In this document: one piece after another, positions 44,180-53,268 of the stretch
How positions within the stretch are numbered: the first letter of the stretch is position 1
Layout: each line of letters starts with the position of its first letter
Notes under the pieces: generated by a model
What the model saw: only the letters and a program-made list of their open reading frames with translations
The model's database searches: none
What the model was told of the DNA's origin: nothing
Translations under genes and position numbers: made by a program
Origin: an uncultured Bacteroides sp.
GTDB lineage: Bacteria; Bacteroidota; Bacteroidia; Bacteroidales; Bacteroidaceae
Reading direction: 5' to 3'
NCBI GenBank assembly: GCA_902388495.1
Contig: CABMPP010000002.1
Span: forward strand, 1-64,000
DNA: 64,000 nucleotides

Positions 44180-45637
44180 TTATAAGTATCTGTTGCTGTT
44201 GGGCAACACGCTATCTTCGGCATGCTTCAAAGCATCTTCTACTACATTGATTTCGAGGAAAGAAGTCTGTGTACCTTCTTTGCCGCTACTCAAATAACCC
44301 ACCATATCGGTAGGACACAAGCGGCCTTCCTTCAACAGGCGGCGCAAAGCGGCAAAGTAATATTCCTGTCCGTTGGCAAGTTCGGGCATATAAATAGCCT
44401 CTACACCGTAAGAAAGGGCAAGGTGACGCATCGTCTTTTCCTTGTAGCAAATAGCAAGTACCGGATATTTACCGCGGAAAGCAGCAAGATTGCGAGCGGT
44501 ACGTCCGCTGTAGCTATCTGTAATAATGGCACGGATTTTCAACTTGGAAGTAGCTTTAACGGCTTGCTTGGCCAGGAAGGCAGTCACGTCGTTACTGTTC
44601 TCATCCAAAGGAATACGTATGTCATTATCGGCCAGTTTATCCTTCTCTGCCTGGGCGGCAACCTTGGTCATGGTCTTGACGGCTTCTACAGGATACTTTC
44701 CGTAAGCAGTTTCACCACTCAGCATCAAGGCATCCGTACGGTAGTAGATGGCGTTAGCAATATCCGTTACTTCTGCACGGGTGGGACGTGGGTTGGAAAT
44801 CATGGTGTGAAGCATCTGAGTGGCAACAATAACCGGCTTCTTGGCAAGAATACACTTGCGAATCAGCATACGCTGGATGCCGGGAATACGTTCCTGCGGT
44901 ACTTCAATGCCGAGGTCGCCACGAGCCACCATCACACCATCCGCTACTTCGAGGATTTCGTCGATATTGTCTACACCTTCCTGGTTCTCGATCTTGGCAA
45001 CGATACGGATGTCGCTGTTATGAGCATCGAGAATAGCCTTGATATCAAGAATATCCTGCTTGTTGCGTACAAAAGAGTGGGCAATGAAGTCGATGTTCTT
45101 CTCGATGGCATAAAGGATATTGATACGGTCTTTCTCCGTCAAGGAAGGCAAATTGATGCGGACACCCGGTACGTTGACACTCTTGCGGCTGCCCAAAGTA
45201 GCCTCGTTCTGCACTTCGCAAAGCAGGTAGTCGGGAGTTTTCTCTACAACAACCAGCTCCAGGTCACCATCATCAATCAGGATATGCCCGTCTATATTCA
45301 AATCGTGTACAAAGTTGGGATAAGAAACGGATATGCACTCACGTGTAGTTTCCTGATCGGGATTGCCCACTACCTTTACACGGTCGCCCGTCTTAAAAGG
45401 AATAGGCTCGGCAAGGATAGTTGTACGCACCTCAGGGCCTTTGGTATCCATCAGAATGGCAATACGGTTGGACACCGCACGTACATTATTTATCAACTTC
45501 TCGGAACCTTCGCGGCCAAGATGCGCAGTGTTCATACGCACTACATTCATGCCGGCTTCGAACAACTGCCTTATAAAATCGACATCACAACGCTGGTCAG
45601 AAATCGTTGCGACAATTTTGGTTTGCTTTAATAACAT
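44180..45637 (-). CDS. pyk: Pyruvate kinase
   Basis: Enzyme of 485 aa converting PEP and ADP to pyruvate and ATP. TKIVATISDQRCD at the N-terminus, NTAHLGREG, MDTKGPEVRT, the catalytic-Lys region AKIENQEGVDNIDEIL, MVARGDLGIEVP and the LSGETAYGKYP loop are present. It lies between aroQ (29 bp upstream) and an O-methyltransferase (6 bp downstream) in one minus-strand unit. Confidence 0.96.
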   Translation of the reverse strand: MLLKQTKIVATISDQRCDVDFIRQLFEAGMNVVRMNTAHLGREGSEKLINNVRAVSNRIAILMDTKGPEVRTTILAEPIPFKTGDRVKVVGNPDQETTRECISVSYPNFVHDLNIDGHILIDDGDLELVVVEKTPDYLLCEVQNEATLGSRKSVNVPGVRINLPSLTEKDRINILYAIEKNIDFIAHSFVRNKQDILDIKAILDAHNSDIRIVAKIENQEGVDNIDEILEVADGVMVARGDLGIEVPQERIPGIQRMLIRKCILAKKPVIVATQMLHTMISNPRPTRAEVTDIANAIYYRTDALMLSGETAYGKYPVEAVKTMTKVAAQAEKDKLADNDIRIPLDENSNDVTAFLAKQAVKATSKLKIRAIITDSYSGRTARNLAAFRGKYPVLAICYKEKTMRHLALSYGVEAIYMPELANGQEYYFAALRRLLKEGRLCPTDMVGYLSSGKEGTQTSFLEINVVEDALKHAEDSVLPNSNRYL

Positions 45638-45666
45638 AATCTATACCTATCTTATTTACTAATTTA

Positions 45667-46092
45667 TTACTTGGAATGATCCAGCAGCGCTTCCAGAGCC
45701 AGACGGTAGGAATTCAATCCGAAACCGAGAATAACTCCCTTGCACGCGCAGGAAATCATGGATACATGGCGAAACGACTCGCGGGCATGCACATTAGAGA
45801 TATGCACCTCAATCACCGGAGAAGTGACCGAACGGATAGCATCTTGCAGAGCAATGGACGTATGGGTGTAAGCACCCGCATTCAAAATGATGCCGTCCAC
45901 ATCAAAACCTACTTGCTGTATCTTGTCTATCAGCTCTCCTTCAATGTTGGACTGGAAATAGTCAATCTGTACATCCGCATACTTTGTGCGAAGTTCGGCA
46001 AGGTAGTCTTCAAAAGTAACACTACCATAAATGGAAGGTTCACGCTTACCCAACAGATTTATGTTGGGACCGTTGATAATTTGTATCCTCAT
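45667..46092 (-). CDS. aroQ: 3-dehydroquinate dehydratase, type II
   Basis: Enzyme of 141 aa in the shikimate pathway, starting MRIQIINGPNINLLGKREP. The catalytic Tyr of IYGSVTF, NAGAYTHTS and EVHISNVHARESFR are intact. The longer frame to 46164 is rejected because the family begins at MRI. A minus-strand -7 element TACCTTTG at 46180-46187 predicts an ~80-nt leader that runs antisense to the leader of xerD. Confidence 0.96.
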   Translation of the reverse strand: MRIQIINGPNINLLGKREPSIYGSVTFEDYLAELRTKYADVQIDYFQSNIEGELIDKIQQVGFDVDGIILNAGAYTHTSIALQDAIRSVTSPVIEVHISNVHARESFRHVSMISCACKGVILGFGLNSYRLALEALLDHSK

Positions 46093-46106
46093 AACACAAT
46101 TTTTTA

Positions 46107-46187
46107 TACCTTTGTCTCTGAAAGGAATCCGATGCATATCAAGCACGACTGAAATTCCTTCCATACTAAATCAGGCTGCAAAGGTAG
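46107..46187. promoter_or_regulatory. Overlapping, face-to-face promoters of aroQ and xerD
   Basis: Plus-strand TACCTTTG (46107-46114) serves xerD. Minus-strand TACCTTTG (46180-46187) serves aroQ. Each transcript would run across the other's promoter, so about 50 nt of the two 5' leaders would be complementary. Confidence 0.5.
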
Positions 46188-46196
46188 AAAAAAGAA

Positions 46197-47147
46197 ATGA
46201 AATCAGAAGAAAAATCAACGAATAAGGAGAGACAAGCGCTGATAATCAGAAAGTACCAGCAATACTTGAAGTTGGAAAAATCATTTTCAGCCAACACACT
46301 GAATGCTTATCAAGCGGACTTGGAAAAGCTGTTGCATTTCTTGGAAGGAGAAAATATAGGTGTCCTGGACGTCACATTGGACGACTTGCAACGCTTTGCC
46401 GCCGGACTGCACGATATCGGCATCCATCCCCGTTCGCAAGCACGTATTTTGTCCGGCATCAAATCGTTCTTTCACTTCCTTGTCATAGCTGATTACCTGG
46501 AAGGAGATCCCAGCGAACTGCTCGAAGGCCCCAAAATAGGATTCAAACTGCCGGAAGTATTGACCGTAGAGGAGATAGACCGGATTATAGAAACCGTAGA
46601 TATGGATAAGAAAGAAGGACAAAGAAACCGTGCCATTCTTGAAACGCTCTATAGCTGCGGTCTGCGTGTATCTGAACTCTGCAATCTGAAACTATCCGAT
46701 TTATACTTCGACGAAGGCTTCATCAAAGTAGAAGGGAAAGGAAGCAAGCAAAGGCTTGTCCCCATTTCTCCACGCGCCATCAAGGAAATAAAATACTGGC
46801 TCATTGACCGCAATCTGGGTAAAATCAAAACAGGATTTGAGGATTATGTGTTCCTGGCACGCTGGGGCAACAACATTTCACGTATCATGGTCTTCCACCT
46901 GATTAAGGAATTGGCAGAAAAAGCAGGTATCACCAAAAACATCAGCCCGCACACTTTCCGCCACTCTTTCGCCACCCACCTGCTGGAAGGTGGGGCGAAC
47001 TTGCGCGCCATACAAAGCATGTTAGGACATGAATCCATCGCTACAACAGAAATTTACACCCACATAGACCGTAATATGCTGCGCAGTGAAATCATAGAAC
47101 ATCATCCACGCAACATAAAATACCACAAAGAGCAGGGAATTCATTAA
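46197..47147 (+). CDS. xerD: Tyrosine recombinase XerD
   Basis: Site-specific recombinase of 316 aa. The N-terminal SAM-like DNA-binding domain ends near residue 110. The catalytic domain shows Arg in YSCGLRVSEL, Lys in VEGKGSKQRLVPI, the HTFRHSFATHLL box with His and Arg, HESI and the nucleophile Tyr in TTEIYTHID. It resolves chromosome dimers with XerC at dif. No mobile-element context is nearby, which fits the housekeeping member rather than a phage integrase. Confidence 0.92.
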   Translation: MKSEEKSTNKERQALIIRKYQQYLKLEKSFSANTLNAYQADLEKLLHFLEGENIGVLDVTLDDLQRFAAGLHDIGIHPRSQARILSGIKSFFHFLVIADYLEGDPSELLEGPKIGFKLPEVLTVEEIDRIIETVDMDKKEGQRNRAILETLYSCGLRVSELCNLKLSDLYFDEGFIKVEGKGSKQRLVPISPRAIKEIKYWLIDRNLGKIKTGFEDYVFLARWGNNISRIMVFHLIKELAEKAGITKNISPHTFRHSFATHLLEGGANLRAIQSMLGHESIATTEIYTHIDRNMLRSEIIEHHPRNIKYHKEQGIH

Positions 47148-47195
47148 ATTATGATAAAATAGGCTCGCGAGTTAACAAATTGTAAAGGGATTTAA

Positions 47196-47203
47196 TATCT
47201 TTG
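47196..47203 (+). promoter_or_regulatory. -7 element of the abundant lipoprotein gene
   Basis: TATCTTTG; the transcript would start about 47209, next to a stable stem-loop. Confidence 0.65.
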
Positions 47204-47204
47204 C

Positions 47205-47239
47205 GTTGTTGTGCGCGCACAAAGACAGTGCACAACAAC
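47205..47239 (+). promoter_or_regulatory. 5'-leader stem-loop
   Basis: GTTGTTGTGC (47205-47214) and GCACAACAAC (47230-47239) are a perfect 10-bp inverted repeat with a 15-base loop, located at the predicted mRNA 5' end. It may stabilise the mRNA. Confidence 0.6.
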
Positions 47240-47283
47240 AGAATAGACAAATTTCAATTACAAACAATTAATTTATACCTAAA

Positions 47284-48978
47284 ATGACGAAGAAGTTGTA
47301 TTTGCCTTTGTTAATGGCTATGTTCGTTGCATTGCTAACATCATGCAGCAGCAAAATGGGTGAATTGTCATCAGACTATTTCACAGTGACTCCCCAAGTA
47401 TTGGAAGCAGTAGGCGGTAAAGTACCTGCTACTATCAACGGTAAATTCCCCGAAAAGTACTTCAACAAGAAAGCAGTGGTAGAAGTAACCCCTGTCCTGA
47501 AGTGGAACGGTGGCGAAGCCAAAGGCCAGTCAGCTGTATTCCAGGGAGAAAAAGTGGAAGGTAACGACCAGACTATCTCTTACAAAATGGGTGGTAACTA
47601 CACCATGAAGACTGTTTTCGACTATGTACCCGAAATGGCTAAGTCTGAACTGTATCTGGAATTTAAAGCTACTGTCGGCAAAAAGACAATCACGATCCCT
47701 GCCGTAAAGGTAGCCGATGGTGTAATCGCAACTTCCGAGATGATCGGACAAACACTGGGCAGTGCCAATCCTGCTAACGGTGACGATGCTTTCCAACGCA
47801 TCATCAAAGAAAAGCATGACGCTAACATTATGTTCTTGATCCAACAAGCCAACGTACGTGCCAGCGAGTTGAAGACTGCCAAGGAATTCGGCAAAGAAGT
47901 ACAGGATGTGAACAATGCTGCCAACAAGCAAATCAGCAATATCGAAATCTCAGCTTATGCTTCTCCTGATGGTGGTGTAGGTCTGAATACCAAGTTGGCT
48001 GAAAATCGCCAGGACAATACTGCAAAGATCATCAGCAAAGATCTGAAGAAGTCTAAGATTGATGCAGCAGTAGATACCAAATATACTGCTCAGGACTGGG
48101 AAGGTTTCCAGGAACTGGTTTCCAAATCAAACATCCAGGATAAGGAACTGATCCTCCGTGTTCTGTCCATGTATTCTGATCCCGAACAAAGAGAACAGGA
48201 AATCAAGAATATCTCTTCTGTTTACAAGACTCTGGCTGACGAAATCCTGCCGCAACTGCGTCGTTCTCGTCTGACTTTGAACTATGAAATCATCGGTAAG
48301 TCTGACGACGAAATCGCAAGTCTGGCTGACAGCGATGCCAAGCAACTGAACATCGAAGAACTGCTCTACGCTACAACGCTGACAAAAGATCCGGCTAAGC
48401 AAGAAGTTATCTTCACGAAAGCTACTCAGATCTATCCGAACGACTTCCGTGCTTATAATAACTTAGGTAAGTTGGCTTATCAGGCAGGCAACCTTGACAA
48501 GGCTGAAAGCTATTTCAAGAAAGCCGCTTCTGTGAAGGATGCTCCCGAAGTAAATATGAACCTCGGTCTGATTGCTTTGACTAAGGGTGACAAGGCTGCT
48601 GCTGAAACTTACATGAGCAAGGCTTCCGGTTCTAAAGAACTGAACGAAGCGCTGGGTAACCTGTACGTAGCTCAAGGACAATATGACAAGGCAGTAAGCT
48701 CATTCGGCGACACGAAGACCAACAGCGCAGCTCTGGCACAAATCCTGGCTAAGGACTACAACAAAGCTAAGAGCACACTGGCAAGCGTTGAAAAACCGGA
48801 TGCTTACACCGACTACCTGATGGCTGTACTTGGCGCAAGAACCAACAACACTTCTATGGTAACCAGCAGTTTGAAGAATGCTGTTGCCAAAAAACCGGCG
48901 TTGGCTAAGAAAGCTGCTTCTGATTTGGAATTCTCCAAATACTTCACGAATGCTGACTTTATGAATATCATCAAATAA
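47284..48978 (+). CDS. Abundant TPR-containing outer-membrane lipoprotein
   Basis: Lipoprotein of 564 aa with lipobox ALLTSC20. Residues 25-180 are beta-rich, and residues about 185-330 include an OmpA-like segment (NIEISAYASPDGGVGLNTKLAENRQ, cited as I219-Q243). Residues 345-545 contain tetratricopeptide repeats (NDFRAYNNLGKLAYQAGNLD). Codon usage is the narrow high-expression type also seen in pckA, so the protein is probably very abundant. The OmpA-like stretch suggests attachment to peptidoglycan. The precise function is unknown. It has a strong terminator downstream and is monocistronic. Confidence 0.8.
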   Translation: MTKKLYLPLLMAMFVALLTSCSSKMGELSSDYFTVTPQVLEAVGGKVPATINGKFPEKYFNKKAVVEVTPVLKWNGGEAKGQSAVFQGEKVEGNDQTISYKMGGNYTMKTVFDYVPEMAKSELYLEFKATVGKKTITIPAVKVADGVIATSEMIGQTLGSANPANGDDAFQRIIKEKHDANIMFLIQQANVRASELKTAKEFGKEVQDVNNAANKQISNIEISAYASPDGGVGLNTKLAENRQDNTAKIISKDLKKSKIDAAVDTKYTAQDWEGFQELVSKSNIQDKELILRVLSMYSDPEQREQEIKNISSVYKTLADEILPQLRRSRLTLNYEIIGKSDDEIASLADSDAKQLNIEELLYATTLTKDPAKQEVIFTKATQIYPNDFRAYNNLGKLAYQAGNLDKAESYFKKAASVKDAPEVNMNLGLIALTKGDKAAAETYMSKASGSKELNEALGNLYVAQGQYDKAVSSFGDTKTNSAALAQILAKDYNKAKSTLASVEKPDAYTDYLMAVLGARTNNTSMVTSSLKNAVAKKPALAKKAASDLEFSKYFTNADFMNIIK

Positions 48979-49003
48979 TAAAGGTCAAAAAATGAAAAGA
49001 ACT

Positions 49004-49038
49004 TGCCCGGCATAGAAATATGTCGGGCATTTTTTTTT
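49004..49038 (+). terminator. Intrinsic terminator
   Basis: TGCCCGGCAT pairs with ATGTCGGGCA (one G-T pair), followed by nine T. Confidence 0.9.
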
Positions 49039-49056
49039 ATTCACACCAAAAAGAAG

Positions 49057-49064
49057 TACTTTCG
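49057..49064 (+). promoter_or_regulatory. -7-like element
   Basis: TACTTTCG, one mismatch from TAnnTTTG, 27 bp before the thioredoxin-like lipoprotein start. Confidence 0.45.
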
Positions 49065-49091
49065 CAGCAAAGTATCAGTAAAAGAACCGGA

Positions 49092-50156
49092 ATGAAGAAA
49101 ATCTACCTTGCATACTTTCTGCTTATCGCCTTGTCTGCCTGTAGCAACAAGGATGCAAACTCTGTCAGCCTCAACGGTGAAATAAAAGGACTGGGGAACG
49201 ATACTCTTTACATCTATGGAACGGACAAGCTATACAACCGTATGGATACATTGTTCGCCAAGGACGACAAATTCTCTGCTACCCTTACCACCGATACATT
49301 GGTTTCCACCTGGCTACAGTTCAGTGACGGAACGGAATACCCCCTCTTCCTGAACAAAGGAAACAAGATAAAAATCAAAGGCTCTGCCACCGACCTAACT
49401 GCACTGGAGATAACGGGAAACACCCCGAATGAAGAGCTGACCGCCTTCCAAAATGAGATGAAAGGTTTGGGCAAACCTTCAGAAAAGGTACTGGAGGAAA
49501 AGGTGAAAACATTTATCAGCAGCCATCCCTCCTCATTGGTGAGCATCTATCTGCTGGAGAAATACTTCGTACAGAAGCCTCAACCCGATTTCACTGTTAT
49601 CCAACAATTGACAGACCGCATGACCGGTGAGCTAAAAGACCGTCCCTACATAGATGAACTGCTTGACCGCATCCAGGAGGAAGAAAAAGTATCTATCGGG
49701 AAAACGGTTCCTTACATCCATCTGCCCAATGTCAAAGGCGAACAAATCAGTCGTAATAATTTTAAAGATAAATATCTGTTAGTCCACTTCTGGGCATCTT
49801 GGGACCTTCAAAGCCAAGAGGCAAATGCCACCTTACGTCGTATCTATAAAAAAACAGAGAAGAACAAGAAATTTGCACTTTGGGGGATTTCTCTGGACAT
49901 TGACAAGAAAGAGTGGGAAGAGGCTATCAAAAGGGATACGTTGAAATGGGAACAAAGTTGCGATTTCTCCGGTTGGAATACATCATCGGTAAAACAACTT
50001 GCCATACAGACATTGCCCGCCAATATATTGCTCAATCCTTCCGGAAAGATCGAAGGCAAAAATATGAGTGAAGAGGCAATAGAGAAGAAGTTGAAAGAAA
50101 TAGAACAAAAAGAGAAGGAGAAAAAAGAAGCGGAAAAGAAAAAAATAAAACGCTAA
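49092..50156 (+). CDS. Thioredoxin-fold lipoprotein lacking both catalytic cysteines
   Basis: Lipoprotein of 354 aa (LIALSAC17) starting MKKIYLAYFL; the open frame from 49020 is longer but the signal peptide fixes this start. Residues 25-110 match DUF4369. Residues 205-335 have a TlpA thioredoxin fold, but the active site reads FWASWDLQSQE, with Asp238 and Ser241 where CxxC is expected. The cis-Pro segment IQTLPANILLN is kept. A Lys/Glu-rich coiled tail occupies 320-354. A redox role is unlikely; a binding or structural role is more probable. It lies 41 bp upstream of the YifB gene. Confidence 0.8.
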   Translation: MKKIYLAYFLLIALSACSNKDANSVSLNGEIKGLGNDTLYIYGTDKLYNRMDTLFAKDDKFSATLTTDTLVSTWLQFSDGTEYPLFLNKGNKIKIKGSATDLTALEITGNTPNEELTAFQNEMKGLGKPSEKVLEEKVKTFISSHPSSLVSIYLLEKYFVQKPQPDFTVIQQLTDRMTGELKDRPYIDELLDRIQEEEKVSIGKTVPYIHLPNVKGEQISRNNFKDKYLLVHFWASWDLQSQEANATLRRIYKKTEKNKKFALWGISLDIDKKEWEEAIKRDTLKWEQSCDFSGWNTSSVKQLAIQTLPANILLNPSGKIEGKNMSEEAIEKKLKEIEQKEKEKKEAEKKKIKR

Positions 50157-50197
50157 AGTTTTTCTCTGATTTTATAACTCAAAATAAATCATTTAAC

Positions 50198-51736
50198 GTG
50201 CTGATTAAAGTTTTTGGAGCGGCTGTTCAAGGTATTGATGCCACCCTTATCACTATCGAAGTCAACAGTTCCAGAGGTTGTATGTTTTATCTGGTCGGCC
50301 TACCGGACTCTGCAGTTAAGGAAAGCCACCAACGCATCATTTCGGCCTTGCAAGTCAATGGCTACAAAATGCCTACCAGCAATATCGTCATCAATATGGC
50401 TCCGGCAGATATCCGTAAAGAAGGTTCGGCATACGATTTACCTTTAGCTATCGGTATGCTGGCTGCCAGTGAAGTAATCCAATCCGACAAGTTAAGCAAG
50501 TATCTGCTGATGGGCGAGCTTAGCCTTGACGGTAGCCTGCACCCCATCAAAGGCGTACTCCCGATCGCTATCAAGGCCAGGGAATTGGGATTTGAAGGAA
50601 TGATCGTACCTTTTTCGAATGCACGCGAAGCTGCCGTTGTGAACAATCTCAAGGTCTATGGAGTAAACAATCTCAAAGAGGTCATTGAGTTTTTCAACGA
50701 GAAACGGGAACTATCACCGACGCAAGTCAATACGCGTGAAGAATTCTACGCCCAACAAAGTAATTTTGATTTAGACTTTGCCGAAGTAAAAGGACAAGAG
50801 AACGTGAAGCGTGCTTTAGAAGTTGCCGCAGCCGGAAGCCACAATATTCTTCTCGTTGGTGCACCTGGAAGCGGTAAGTCCATGTTAGCAAAGCGCCTTC
50901 CGTCCATACTCCCTCCATTATCATTAGGAGAAAGCCTTGAAACAACCAAGATACATTCCGTTGCCGGAAAATTGGGCAGAGACGGTGGACTCATCTCCAA
51001 ACGTCCGTTCCGCGATCCGCATCACACCATCTCAACAGTAGCCATGACCGGTGGAGGGAGTTTTCCCCAACCGGGTGAAATAAGTCTGGCTCATAATGGA
51101 ATTTTATACCTGGATGAATTACCCGAATATAACCGCAGTGTACTGGAAGTGCTTCGCCAACCGCTGGAGGATCGGAAAATTACTGTAGCCCGCATCAAAT
51201 GCAACGTTGAATATCCGGCCAGTTTTATGCTGGTTGCTTCAATGAACCCCTGCCCCTGCGGATATTACAACCATCCAACAAAAGCCTGCGTGTGCAGCCC
51301 GGGGCAAGTGCAGAAATACCTGAACCGTATATCGGGACCTTTGCTCGACCGCATAGACCTCCAAATAGAAGTTACCCCACTCCCATTCGAGAAGATGTCC
51401 GATAACCATCCCGGGGAATCGAGTGCCACAATACGGGAACGCGTAATGCGTGCCCGCCAGATTCAGGAAAAAAGATATGCCGACATTCCCGGAGTCTATT
51501 GCAATGCCCAGATGAGCAGTAAACTGCTTTCCCTGTACGCCCGCCCCGATGAGAAAGGACTCACCCTGCTCAAGAATGCAATGAACCGGCTCAATCTTTC
51601 AGCGCGCGCCTATGACCGCATCCTGAAAGTATCACGCACCATCGCCGACCTCGAAGGCTGCGAGGCAATACAACCTTCACATCTGGCAGAGGCTATTGGG
51701 TATAGGAATTTGGATAGGGAGGATTGGGCAGGCTAA
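50198..51736 (+). CDS. YifB/ComM-family Mg-chelatase-like AAA ATPase
   Basis: Protein of 512 aa with a GTG start (MLIKVFGAAVQGIDA). The N-terminal Lon-like S5 domain is at residues 1-170 and the AAA domain has Walker A GAPGSGKSMLAKR near residues 222-234, Walker B ILYLDELPEY and the conserved MNPCPCGY zinc-like motif. The C-terminal Mg-chelatase helical domain follows. ComM is a helicase that extends heteroduplex during natural transformation and is widespread in bacteria. Its stop overlaps that of the M81 gene on the other strand. Confidence 0.92.
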   Translation: MLIKVFGAAVQGIDATLITIEVNSSRGCMFYLVGLPDSAVKESHQRIISALQVNGYKMPTSNIVINMAPADIRKEGSAYDLPLAIGMLAASEVIQSDKLSKYLLMGELSLDGSLHPIKGVLPIAIKARELGFEGMIVPFSNAREAAVVNNLKVYGVNNLKEVIEFFNEKRELSPTQVNTREEFYAQQSNFDLDFAEVKGQENVKRALEVAAAGSHNILLVGAPGSGKSMLAKRLPSILPPLSLGESLETTKIHSVAGKLGRDGGLISKRPFRDPHHTISTVAMTGGGSFPQPGEISLAHNGILYLDELPEYNRSVLEVLRQPLEDRKITVARIKCNVEYPASFMLVASMNPCPCGYYNHPTKACVCSPGQVQKYLNRISGPLLDRIDLQIEVTPLPFEKMSDNHPGESSATIRERVMRARQIQEKRYADIPGVYCNAQMSSKLLSLYARPDEKGLTLLKNAMNRLNLSARAYDRILKVSRTIADLEGCEAIQPSHLAEAIGYRNLDREDWAG

Positions 51737-53244
51737 ATACCTGCCTTCCACTCCATTTCCAGATCAAGAGGGTAAGCCGGACGTCTCACCTTAGTAAAAG
51801 GTAAAGAAGGCATATCCAAATTACAAAATCCTGAAGTAAGGGCCATTAAATGAGCAGGAGCAATATCACGCAGTTCCGGATAAAGATAACCAAGCTTCAC
51901 CACCACAATTTTGAAGTCTAACGGATTAAGGCCTATCTCTTCAAAATCTTTAAGAGAAACAAACGAGCGCCGACTATTAATGATTGCTATTTTTACACCC
52001 TCAGAGTGCACCAACGCTACTCCATGCGAAGTAGAAAGAAGAGAATCTGGTGATAAAGCGTCCACCGTAATATCCAAAGTTAAAGGAGAACCGAACACTG
52101 TGTCCTTCTTTCCTCCCATTGTCAGACGAATCGTATTGCCAACACCGGCTTCAATGCACTTCTGGTAGGCTTCCTCGTCTACCAACCCGGCCACCAATGC
52201 ATCATGCGCATTATTTTTAAGTAACGCCCGAATGACCTGAGGATTATCTCCTGGTGCTCCGGCAGTAGTATTATCACCCGAATCAGATATAAATACAGTT
52301 TTCTGTGGTAACTGATAAGCACGTTTTATCATTTCATCAATATTGCCGGCCTCGACATCCAGTTCCAATCGATGCCGTACATCCCAAATATTCTGCGCCA
52401 AACTATATGCCTCATGCTTCGCCTTATCGAGATAAACAGAATCTTGAGCCACAACAAATACCCGCATTGCAGAACGAGGAAGATCAGCCCAGGCATATCC
52501 TACAAAAATAGATGCATCCAGAATTCCTTTCTGTTTCTCCAATGTATCCAGTCTGGCATAGATAGAATGGAGTGGTTCTACCTCGGTGATGCTCTTTTCA
52601 CCCGGAACAAGAATAGGTATGTCTACATGTATAATCCGAGGATGCTCATGTTGGCGAAGCACTCTTACCAGATTTTTCACAGCCCGAAGTTTTGTTTCCT
52701 CTCCATCACGATGTGGGGCTGTACGAAATCCCGTAACCAGATTCAGTTCTTTTACAAACTCATCGGACAAATTACCATGAAGATCAAAACTACCACTAAT
52801 AACGACCTCACTACCCACAATTTTACGGATTGCTTTTATCAAATCGGCCTGCGCATCTTCATAACCATCGACGTGTAAAGCACCATGCATATCCATATAT
52901 ACGCCATCCAGATCGCCAGCTTTTCTTATACCTTCCAAAATTTCACTCTTGAAGGTTTCATATGCTTCTTTCGACACAACTCCACCTGGCCATGCATAGG
53001 CATGAAGAGTGGGTATTATTTCTACATTCTCGGCTTTCAAATACTCGCTCCACAAATGTGTATCCTGAAGAATTTCCTCACCACGCAAAACATTAAAAAC
53101 ATCTATATCTGTTACCAAAGTGGAAAAAGTATTCGACTCATGGCGAATACCACAAGTAAGAATACGCAATTTCTTCTCATCAAGCCGAGTATTGCAAGAT
53201 GCAATAATCAAACCTGCTAACAACAAAAAAATTAACTTTTTCAT
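51733..53244 (-). CDS. M81 (MlrC-like) family lipoprotein
   Basis: Lipoprotein of 503 aa (LIIASC17). The M81/MlrC N-terminal domain has GIRHESNTFS near residues 32-41, DMHGALHVDGYEDAQADL and SFDLHGNLSDEF, which supply the usual metal-binding Asp/His residues, and the C-terminal domain has DSGDNTTAGAPGD. MlrC-type metallopeptidases were first known from microcystin breakdown, but most bacterial members act on unknown cyclic or amidated compounds. It is the last gene of the minus-strand sugar operon, 24 bp after the M24-like gene. Confidence 0.88.
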   Translation of the reverse strand: MKKLIFLLLAGLIIASCNTRLDEKKLRILTCGIRHESNTFSTLVTDIDVFNVLRGEEILQDTHLWSEYLKAENVEIIPTLHAYAWPGGVVSKEAYETFKSEILEGIRKAGDLDGVYMDMHGALHVDGYEDAQADLIKAIRKIVGSEVVISGSFDLHGNLSDEFVKELNLVTGFRTAPHRDGEETKLRAVKNLVRVLRQHEHPRIIHVDIPILVPGEKSITEVEPLHSIYARLDTLEKQKGILDASIFVGYAWADLPRSAMRVFVVAQDSVYLDKAKHEAYSLAQNIWDVRHRLELDVEAGNIDEMIKRAYQLPQKTVFISDSGDNTTAGAPGDNPQVIRALLKNNAHDALVAGLVDEEAYQKCIEAGVGNTIRLTMGGKKDTVFGSPLTLDITVDALSPDSLLSTSHGVALVHSEGVKIAIINSRRSFVSLKDFEEIGLNPLDFKIVVVKLGYLYPELRDIAPAHLMALTSGFCNLDMPSLPFTKVRRPAYPLDLEMEWKAGI

Positions 53245-53268
53245 ATATTCCTCATTATGTTCTTAGAA

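Noticed and set aside
44222..45631. 469-codon open frame antisense to pyk
   Set aside because: Shadow of a conserved enzyme gene with no recognisable domain.
46197..47147. Phage or transposon integrase
   Set aside because: Length and motifs fit XerD, and no attachment-site duplication or cargo genes are nearby.
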